Positions 1 through 5,185 of a DNA stretch of 11,216 nucleotides are shown here, piece after piece; position 1 is the stretch's first letter, and the number at the start of each line of letters is the position of its first letter. The stretch lies in contig JAFUCW010000356.1 in the NCBI GenBank assembly GCA_017459485.1, forward strand, positions 1 through 11,216, in the 5' to 3' direction. The DNA is from Eggerthellaceae bacterium. Lineage in GTDB: Bacteria > Actinomycetota > Coriobacteriia > Coriobacteriales > Eggerthellaceae. Under the pieces are notes generated by a model, which did not search any database, was not told the origin of the DNA, and was given only the letters and a program-made list of their open reading frames with translations. Made by a program: the position numbers and the translations under genes.

Positions 1-220
1 GAACGGTCGCGTCGCTAGGGTCGAGGACGTGCTCGACTTGGGCAATGTGGTGCAAGTGGAAGTGATCGAGGTCGACCCGACTACCGGCAAAATCAGCCTC
101 GATCGCGTAGACAAGCCCGATGCGCCGGCTGGAAGCGGCGGAGGGCGTCGTGGCGAAGGCGAAGGCGGCAGCGGACGCGACAGGCGCGACCATCGCAAGC
201 CGCGCAACCGCAATCGCTAG
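1..220 (+). CDS. pnp: Polynucleotide phosphorylase, C-terminal end (partial)
   Basis: The reading frame is open from base 2 at the left edge to the TAG at 218-220, giving about 72 residues. The segment NGRVARVEDVLDLGNVVQVE followed by VIEVDPTTGKISLDRVD has the look of the last strands of an S1 RNA-binding domain, and ISLDR matches the ISLSR-type ending typical of PNPase. A roughly 30-residue tail rich in Gly, Arg and Asp follows (GGGRRGEGEGG, then RDRRDHRKPRNRNR), probably disordered and RNA-contacting. PNPase degrades RNA 3' to 5' by phosphorolysis. Identification is supported by its position upstream of dapB, dapA and RNase J, as in many Gram-positive genomes. Another S1-domain protein cannot be fully excluded because the catalytic RNase PH domains lie outside the window. 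Confidence 0.85.
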   Translation, partial: NGRVARVEDVLDLGNVVQVEVIEVDPTTGKISLDRVDKPDAPAGSGGGRRGEGEGGSGRDRRDHRKPRNRNR

Positions 221-238
221 TAACCAGTTCGAATCGTT

Positions 239-263
239 CCGCACCGGCACGCAGCCGGTGCGG
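239..263 (+). terminator. Putative intrinsic terminator after pnp
   Basis: There is a perfect 10-bp inverted repeat, CCGCACCGGC / GCCGGTGCGG, with a 5-base loop (ACGCA), starting 18 bases after the pnp stop. The hairpin would be very stable. The following bases, CATTGTTGTAT, are T-rich but not a clean T tract, so termination may be incomplete and could let transcription read into dapB. A role as a 3' stabilising or processing hairpin is an alternative. Confidence 0.7.
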
Positions 264-292
264 CATTGTTGTATACCGCAAAGGGGTTTCGC

Positions 293-1057
293 ATGATCAA
301 AGTGGCTGTATGCGGATGCGCTGGCAGGATGGGGTCTGCGGTAGTGAGCGCTGTGCAGGCTGCGGACGACATGGAAGTCGTCTGCGGCATCGACCCAGCT
401 GGCGCAGCCTACGACTTCCCGGTTTTCGCAAGCGTGGGCGACGCGACCGATGCCTGTTCGTTCGACGTGCTCGTCGACTTCACGGCCCCCTCCGTGGTCG
501 CAGGCAATCTGGAAGTGGCGCTGCCGGCCGGCATTGACTGCGTGGTGGGCACCACGGGTCTTCCTGCCGAAAAGGTCGAGGAGCTGGCTGCAAGTGCGCC
601 TGAAGGGACATGTCTGTTCATTGCTCCCACTTTCACGACGGGAGCCGTGCTGATGATGGAGTTCGCCAAGGCTGCGGCGCCTTACTTCCCCGAAGCCGAA
701 GTGTTCGAGTACCACCATGCCAACAAGAAAGACGCCCCTTCCGGCACGGCGGTGCGCCCGGCTCAGTTGAGCGCGCAAGCCCGTGGTTTCGAAAGCGACG
801 CTCCCGGCAACGAGACCGAGATAGCCGGATGCGAAGGTGCCCGTGGGGCCCTGGTCGACGGAGTGCCTGTTCATTCGGCCCGTTCCATGGGCTTCGTGGC
901 GAACCAGGAAGTCATCTTCGGCTCTATGGGTCAGACGCTCTCGATCAAGCACGAGTCATGGGACCGCGAAAGCTACATGCCCGGCGTGTTGCTCGGCATA
1001 CGCAGCGTGGGAGAGCGCTCGGGTCTTGTTGTCGGCCTAGAGAGCTTCTTCGACTAG
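293..1057 (+). CDS. dapB: 4-hydroxy-tetrahydrodipicolinate reductase
   Basis: This 254-residue protein is of normal family length. It catalyses the NAD(P)H-dependent reduction after DapA in the diaminopimelate/lysine pathway, in the cytoplasm. The N-terminus carries the Rossmann nucleotide-binding loop GCAGRMG (residues 8-14), and VVGTTGLP follows in the middle of the NADPH domain. The family signature EYHHANKKDAPSGTA spans about residues 139-153. By alignment to E. coli DapB, H141 and K145 correspond to the catalytic His159 and Lys163. The C-terminal half ends with family-typical QEVIFG, GQTLSIKH and MPGVLLGIR blocks. I chose ATG 293 because it gives the standard MIKVAVCG start and has AAAGGGG about 7 bases upstream; an in-frame TTG at 266 would add nine non-conserved residues. 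I found no convincing promoter between the pnp hairpin and the start, so it may depend on read-through. Its stop is one base from the stop of the convergent glycosyltransferase gene. Confidence 0.96.
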   Translation: MIKVAVCGCAGRMGSAVVSAVQAADDMEVVCGIDPAGAAYDFPVFASVGDATDACSFDVLVDFTAPSVVAGNLEVALPAGIDCVVGTTGLPAEKVEELAASAPEGTCLFIAPTFTTGAVLMMEFAKAAAPYFPEAEVFEYHHANKKDAPSGTAVRPAQLSAQARGFESDAPGNETEIAGCEGARGALVDGVPVHSARSMGFVANQEVIFGSMGQTLSIKHESWDRESYMPGVLLGIRSVGERSGLVVGLESFFD

Positions 1058-1058
1058 C

Positions 1059-2057
1059 CTACCTTGACCCTCGTACGGCAGACCCGCCGTCGAGCAACGC
1101 TCCGCTGTAGCGCTCGTAGGCCTTCTTGACTTGGATCTCGTAGTCCATGCGCGTTCCCTTGACGATGGTGTCGAGTATGATGCCCGCGAAGAAGCTGAAC
1201 ATGGACGCGCCGACGAAAGCGACGGCGGTGACGAAGGTGGGGAAGCGCTCGACGATGCCGGTTCGGTAGAACTCAGCCACGACGGGAACCCCGAGCACCA
1301 GTCCGATCAGCAGGAAGAGCAGCGCGACCCAGGTGAACAGGGCCATGGGGCGGTAGTCTTTGAACAGCGACATGATCGTCTTGAGGACGCGCCACCCGTC
1401 GCTGACGGTCGAAAGCTTGCTGACCGATCCCTCCGGGCGGTCGCGGTACTCCACGGGCACGTCGACGATCTTCCACCCCTTGTCGATGGCATGGATGGAC
1501 AACTCGGTCTCTATTTCGAAGCCTCCCGAGAGAATGGGCAGCGTCTTGGCAAACACGCGACTGAACGAGCGGTAGCCCGTCATGACGTCGTCGAAGCTGT
1601 GGCCGTAGAGCTTCTTGATCAGCCATCTGACCAGGTTGTTTCCGAACCCATGGAGGGCTCGGTCGTTCTCCTTGGCGTAGCTGCCGTTGGAGATGCGGTC
1701 GCCGATGACCATGTCGGCATCTCCGCTTAGGACGGGCTCCACCAGGCTCCAGGCGGCCTCTGCAGGGTAGGTGTCGTCGCCTTCGACCATGATGAAGCAG
1801 TCAGCGTCGATGTCGCGCAGCATCTGGCGCAGCACGTTGCCTTTGCCCTGGCGCGGCTCGGCGCGCACGACCGCGCCGTGGTCGCGTGCGATCTGTGCCG
1901 TGCCGTCGGTGGAGTTGTTGTCGTAGACGTAAACGGTGGCCTGGGGAAGGGCCGCGCGGAAGTCGTCGACCACTTTGCCTATGGTCACGCTTTCGTTGTA
2001 GCAGGGGATGAGCACCGCGATGGTCGGCTGGTCAGTGTGCGTGGCGCCTGTCGGCAT
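1059..2057 (-). CDS. Membrane-anchored family 2 glycosyltransferase
   Basis: The 332-residue protein has an N-terminal GT-A domain (about 12-235): IAVLIPCYNES at 13-23, the nucleotide-sugar region VYDNNSTDGT at 44-53, RQGKGNVLR at 69-77, and the DxD-region segment VEGDDTYP at 91-98. MTGYRSFSR (159-167) and GGFEIETELS (178-187) are typical of dolichol/polyprenyl-phosphate sugar transferases. Two C-terminal hydrophobic segments (about 239-262 and 272-298) probably anchor it in the membrane, with a basic cytoplasmic tail. This resembles DPM1/GtrB-like enzymes that move a sugar from a nucleotide donor to a polyprenyl phosphate; the actual donor and acceptor cannot be read from sequence. The first acid of DxD is Glu (E92) rather than Asp. 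The start ATG (2055-2057) has AAGGAG about 6 bases upstream. It is the only minus-strand gene here, so its tie to the neighbouring lysine genes is probably not functional; a role in cell-envelope glycan synthesis is an inference. Confidence 0.9.
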   Translation of the reverse strand: MPTGATHTDQPTIAVLIPCYNESVTIGKVVDDFRAALPQATVYVYDNNSTDGTAQIARDHGAVVRAEPRQGKGNVLRQMLRDIDADCFIMVEGDDTYPAEAAWSLVEPVLSGDADMVIGDRISNGSYAKENDRALHGFGNNLVRWLIKKLYGHSFDDVMTGYRSFSRVFAKTLPILSGGFEIETELSIHAIDKGWKIVDVPVEYRDRPEGSVSKLSTVSDGWRVLKTIMSLFKDYRPMALFTWVALLFLLIGLVLGVPVVAEFYRTGIVERFPTFVTAVAFVGASMFSFFAGIILDTIVKGTRMDYEIQVKKAYERYSGALLDGGSAVRGSR

Positions 2058-2088
2058 GTCCGTCTCCTTGGCTTAGTGTTTTCACTTC

Positions 2089-2115
2089 ATTGTAGCGCAA
2101 CGAATGTGCTGTCTT
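2089..2115 (-). promoter_or_regulatory. Putative promoter of the glycosyltransferase gene
   Basis: On the minus strand there is a TACAAT -10 hexamer (plus-strand 2089-2094) with AAGACA (2110-2115) upstream as a possible -35. The spacer is only 15 bases, shorter than ideal. The -10 lies about 30 bases ahead of the ATG, with the AAGGAG ribosome site between them. The -10 is a good match; the -35 is weak. Confidence 0.4.
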
Positions 2116-2168
2116 GCATTCATCGAGCTAACTTTCTGCAGTTCTTCTTCAATTCCTGCCGCTTTGCA

Positions 2169-2189
2169 CTATCGATGCGGCTATCGATG
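2169..2189. repeat. Tandem 9-bp repeat CTATCGATG, 12-base period
   Basis: CTATCGATG occurs at 2169-2177 and again at 2181-2189. Each copy contains the palindrome ATCGAT. The pair lies about 60-80 bases upstream of the proposed dapA -10 box and about 75 bases beyond the glycosyltransferase -10, a possible location for a regulator site. With two short copies, chance is a real alternative. Confidence 0.45.
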
Positions 2190-2244
2190 GTGCTCACTCA
2201 AGATGCGCTTTTCGTGCGTAGGGGTGTTTGCAAAGTCGCGCGCA

Positions 2245-2253
2245 TGCGATAAT
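2245..2253 (+). promoter_or_regulatory. Putative extended -10 promoter of dapA
   Basis: TGCGATAAT combines a TG extension with a GATAAT -10 hexamer (2248-2253), five of six consensus bases. No good -35 stands 16-18 bases upstream, which fits an extended -10 promoter. Transcription would start near 2260, giving a leader of about 47 bases. That leader would begin with a small hairpin, TGCCC-TTAG-GGGCA (2263-2276), and contain the ribosome site GCAGGAGC just before the dapA ATG. Confidence 0.5.
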
Positions 2254-2306
2254 GCTAAAGGTTGCCCTTAGGGGCATCATGGAATTACAGAACAGCAGGA
2301 GCACCC

Positions 2307-3203
2307 ATGAACACCTCTGAACCGACGTTCGGTCGCATGATTCCCGCAATGGTCACCCCGTTCGACGATCAGCTCAAGATCGACGACGACCATGTGCGAG
2401 AGCTTGTCGACTACCTGATCGACGGAGGAAGTGACTCTCTATTGGTGTGCGGCACCACGGGAGAGAGCCCCACGCTTTCCAACGACGAGAAGCTCCACTT
2501 GTTCTCCACTGTTGTGGACCACGTTGCTGGGCGCGTTCCTGTTATCGCCAACGTGGGGTCCAACAACACCGCAGGGAGCATCGAGCTTGGCAAAGCAGCT
2601 GCTCAACTTGGCATTCAGGGCATCATGGCCGTGGTGCCCTACTACAACAAGCCCACCCAGGAGGGTATGTTCCTGCATTTCAAGTCTTTGGCGGAAGCGG
2701 TCGACTTGCCGATGGTCGTGTACAACATACCCGGACGTTGTTCGGTGAACATGACCGCCGAAACCACGTTGCGGCTCGCGCGCGAAGTAGAGCAGATAAG
2801 CTATGTGAAGGAGGCTTCGGGCGACATCGACCAGATCTGCGCGATTTGCGAAGGCGCACCAGACGGCTTCTGGGTGTTCTCCGGCGACGACTCCATGACG
2901 TTGCCTTTGATGGAAAAAGGCGGGCATGGCGTTATCTCGACTGCAGGTAACGTCGTCCCGAGGAAAATGAAGGAATTGGTAGACTTATGCGCTGCCGGCG
3001 ATTGGGAAGCGGCACGCGCCGCCCACGAAGCGCTCATGCCGATCATGAGGGGCCTTTTCAAGGTTTCGAATCCCATCTTGACCAAACAGGCGCTCAACTT
3101 GGTCGGTGTACCGGTGGGCGGCTTGCGCTTGCCCCTGGTGGAAGCCACCGAGCAGGAGACGTCGGAGCTTGCAGAAGTTCTCGCTCAGGTCGGAGTTGCA
3201 TAG
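2307..3203 (+). CDS. dapA: 4-hydroxy-tetrahydrodipicolinate synthase
   Basis: A 298-residue class I aldolase of usual family length, in the cytoplasm. It condenses pyruvate with aspartate semialdehyde, the committed step of the diaminopimelate/lysine pathway. Family landmarks are all present: MIPAMVTPF near residue 11, LVCGTTGESPTL (about 46-57) with the substrate-binding Thr pair, NVGSNNT (about 82-88), VVPYYNKPTQEG (about 109-120), the catalytic Tyr in VVYNIPGR (near 139) and the Schiff-base Lys in YVKEASGD (near 168). The GVISTAGNVVP block follows near 208-218. ATG 2307 is preferred because AGCAGGAGC lies just upstream; an in-frame TTG at 2262 would add 15 unconserved residues. It is followed after 30 bases by the RNase J gene on the same strand with no terminator, so the two are probably co-transcribed, as in several Gram-positive genomes. 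dapB is separated from it by the opposing glycosyltransferase gene. Confidence 0.97.
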   Translation: MNTSEPTFGRMIPAMVTPFDDQLKIDDDHVRELVDYLIDGGSDSLLVCGTTGESPTLSNDEKLHLFSTVVDHVAGRVPVIANVGSNNTAGSIELGKAAAQLGIQGIMAVVPYYNKPTQEGMFLHFKSLAEAVDLPMVVYNIPGRCSVNMTAETTLRLAREVEQISYVKEASGDIDQICAICEGAPDGFWVFSGDDSMTLPLMEKGGHGVISTAGNVVPRKMKELVDLCAAGDWEAARAAHEALMPIMRGLFKVSNPILTKQALNLVGVPVGGLRLPLVEATEQETSELAEVLAQVGVA

Positions 3204-3210
3204 CTGCCGC

Positions 3211-3220
3211 AAGGTAGGAG
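3211..3220 (+). promoter_or_regulatory. Ribosome binding site of rnj at long spacing
   Basis: AAGGTAGGAG is the only Shine-Dalgarno-like run ahead of the RNase J ATG. Thirteen bases separate GGAG from the ATG, compared with 6-9 for other genes here. No ATG, GTG or TTG in frame lies closer to the site, so the ATG at 3234 stands. Translation may be weaker than for neighbours. Confidence 0.6.
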
Positions 3221-3233
3221 TATTAGACACTGC

Positions 3234-5135
3234 ATGGACCAACAGAATAGTTCGCCTAGTCAAGGCAAGCGTCGCCGTCGACAGACGCAGACGTACAAAC
3301 ACGTGCGCAGGGACAAGCCCGCACGTCCCAAACTATCGAACGAAGAGGAGCGGCGCGCTCTGCAAAACGACTCCACGCGCGAATCGCGGGAGTCGGGCAA
3401 AGCGTCGAAGAGCACTTCCAAGCGCTCGTCAAAGGGCGGACGCACATCTGCTCCGAGCGCAGACGCGAAGGCGAAGCTCAAAGTGATCCCTCTGGGAGGC
3501 TTGGACGCAATCGGCAAGAATATGACGGTGTTCGAATGCGGTTCGGACATCGTTCTCGACGATGCCGGCATCATGTTTCCCGATGACGACCATCCGGGCA
3601 TCGACCTTATCCTGCCCGACTACACCTACGTGCTCGAAAACGCAGACAGGCTGCGAGGTATCGTCGTTACCCATGGGCACGAGGACCACACGGGCAGCCT
3701 TCCGTACCTGCTGAAGGACCTGGACCGCGAGGTGCCCATCTATGCGACCAAGCTTACGTTGGGGCTGATAGAGGGCAAGCTTGCAGAGCACAAGGTGAAG
3801 AACGCGAAGCTTATCGAGGTCAAGCCCGGCCAGCGCATAAAACTCGGATGCATCACCTGCGATTTCTTCTCGGTGAACCACTCCATCCCCGCTGCGGTGG
3901 GCATCTTCTTCCAGACTCCGGCAGGCAACGTGCTCCATACGGGCGACTTCAAGCTTGACCAGACGCCCATCGACGGCGTGACCACTGACTTTGCTGCTCT
4001 TGCGCGCTTTTCGAAGGTGGGGGTCGACCTGATGTTGAGCGACTCGACGAATGCCAACGTCGACGCGTTCACCGCCTCCGAGGCCGAAGTCGGGCGTGTG
4101 CTTGGCGACATCATCTCGAACGCAAAGGGACGCGTGATCATTGCAAGCTTTGCAAGCCATATCCATCGCATGCAGCAGATCTGCGACGCCGCCGTTGCGA
4201 GCGGACGCAACGTGGTGGTGCCAGGCCGCGCGATGGTGCAAAACCCGGACATCGCGCGCAGGCTCGGATACCTACACGTGCGCGACCGCGACATTCTGGA
4301 CGCCTATGACTGCAAGGGTATCGCACCTGACAAGATCGTGGTCATGTGCACAGGAAGCCAGGGAGAGCCTTTGTCGGCTTTGGCACGCATTGCCAATGGC
4401 GAGCACAAGACGATCGGCCTTGACGAAGGGGACACGGTCATCATCTCTGCGACTCCGGTTCCCGGCAACGAAAAGGCGGTCACTCGTGTGGTGAATCTGC
4501 TCGAAAAGGTGGGGGCTGACGTCTGGGACAAGCGCCGTGCACGCGTCCATGTGTCCGGGCACGCAGGAGCCGAAGAGCTCAAGATCATGCTTTCCATTGT
4601 CAAGCCGAAGTACTTCATGCCTGTTCATGGTGAGGCAGCACACCTGCGTGCCCATGCGCGCCTTGCGCAGGCAACCGGCGTTCCCGAGCGCAACGTGTTC
4701 ATATTGGAAAACGGCGAATCGCTTGAAGTGAGTGCCCAAGGTGTCATGGAGGGCGAAAGCGTTCCTTCCGGCGTGGTCTATGTCGACGGCCTTTCAGTGG
4801 GCGACACGAGCCAGGACGTGCTCGACGAGCGCAGCGCCCTTTCCGAGCAAGGCTTTGCCGCCGTGGCTGCTGCCGTCGACAGGGATCGGGGCAAGCTTGT
4901 CGGAGAGGTCCATATCCAGATGCACGGTATTACCGGTGAGGCTGACGCATATCTTGCAACCGAGGTGGTCGATGCGGTTACTGCCGCATTGATCAGGCAG
5001 CTTTCTTCGAAAGGCCAGCACAAGCGAACCGAGCTTGAAAAGGCCTGTCGCCAAGCGCTTCAGTCTGTACTGTGGGAGCGGGTCAAACAACGTCCTATGG
5101 TGATTGTTAACATACTCGACGTAAGAGCGTTATAA
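3234..5135 (+). CDS. rnj: Ribonuclease J (metallo-beta-lactamase/beta-CASP)
   Basis: This 633-residue protein is an RNase J, an endonuclease and 5'-3' exonuclease for mRNA decay and rRNA maturation. The metal-site motif HGHEDH is at 147-152. H216 (in SVNHS), H235 and D238 (in HTGDF) complete the beta-lactamase core. The beta-CASP region follows, with CTGSQGEP, SGHAGAEEL (H443) and PVHGE (H465). The C-terminal domain ends in family-typical RPMVIVNILDV. RNase J proteins are usually near 555-560 residues; the excess is an N-terminal tail of about 80 residues rich in Lys, Arg, Ser and Thr (RRRRQTQTYKHVRR near 13-26), probably disordered and RNA-binding. ATG 3234 is the only plausible start, since no in-frame ATG, GTG or TTG lies just upstream; the ribosome site AAGGTAGGAG (3211-3220) is 13 bases away, unusually far. 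It probably shares a transcript with dapA. Its last codons overlap the proposed ftsK promoter. Confidence 0.95.
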   Translation: MDQQNSSPSQGKRRRRQTQTYKHVRRDKPARPKLSNEEERRALQNDSTRESRESGKASKSTSKRSSKGGRTSAPSADAKAKLKVIPLGGLDAIGKNMTVFECGSDIVLDDAGIMFPDDDHPGIDLILPDYTYVLENADRLRGIVVTHGHEDHTGSLPYLLKDLDREVPIYATKLTLGLIEGKLAEHKVKNAKLIEVKPGQRIKLGCITCDFFSVNHSIPAAVGIFFQTPAGNVLHTGDFKLDQTPIDGVTTDFAALARFSKVGVDLMLSDSTNANVDAFTASEAEVGRVLGDIISNAKGRVIIASFASHIHRMQQICDAAVASGRNVVVPGRAMVQNPDIARRLGYLHVRDRDILDAYDCKGIAPDKIVVMCTGSQGEPLSALARIANGEHKTIGLDEGDTVIISATPVPGNEKAVTRVVNLLEKVGADVWDKRRARVHVSGHAGAEELKIMLSIVKPKYFMPVHGEAAHLRAHARLAQATGVPERNVFILENGESLEVSAQGVMEGESVPSGVVYVDGLSVGDTSQDVLDERSALSEQGFAAVAAAVDRDRGKLVGEVHIQMHGITGEADAYLATEVVDAVTAALIRQLSSKGQHKRTELEKACRQALQSVLWERVKQRPMVIVNILDVRAL

Positions 5136-5136
5136 T
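5107..5136 (+). promoter_or_regulatory. Strong sigma70-type promoter for ftsK, overlapping the rnj stop
   Basis: TTAACA (5107-5112, five of six -35 consensus bases) and a perfect TATAAT (5131-5136) are separated by 18 bases. The TAA stop of the RNase J gene (5133-5135) lies inside the -10 box. The predicted start is near 5143, giving a leader of about 43 bases before the ftsK GTG. This is the best promoter match that I found in the window. Confidence 0.7.
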
Positions 5137-5185
5137 GTAATTTCGACAGGAAACGCAGCTTAAACGCAGAACAAGGAGCTCCATC

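Larger units (their letters stand above)
2058..2306. other. Divergent intergenic region between the glycosyltransferase gene and dapA
   Basis: This 249-base stretch is the only sizeable noncoding segment in the window and is less G+C rich than its surroundings. It must hold the start signals for both divergent genes. It contains the minus-strand TACAAT box, the plus-strand extended GATAAT box and a tandem CTATCGATG pair, each listed separately. I see no tRNA, no riboswitch core that I can recognise and no convincing small ORF in it. Confidence 0.75.

Noticed and set aside
266..292. Upstream TTG start for dapB.
   Set aside because: It adds nine non-conserved residues and overlaps the end of the hairpin region; ATG 293 has AAAGGGG at good spacing and the standard N-terminus.
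1131..1730. Plus-strand open frame opposite the glycosyltransferase gene.
   Set aside because: The translation is Asp/His/Glu-rich with no conserved motif, whereas the minus strand has a full GT2 domain, membrane segments and a good ribosome site.
2262..2306. Upstream TTG start for dapA.
   Set aside because: It adds 15 unconserved residues, lies at the predicted transcription start, and ATG 2307 has AGCAGGAGC upstream.
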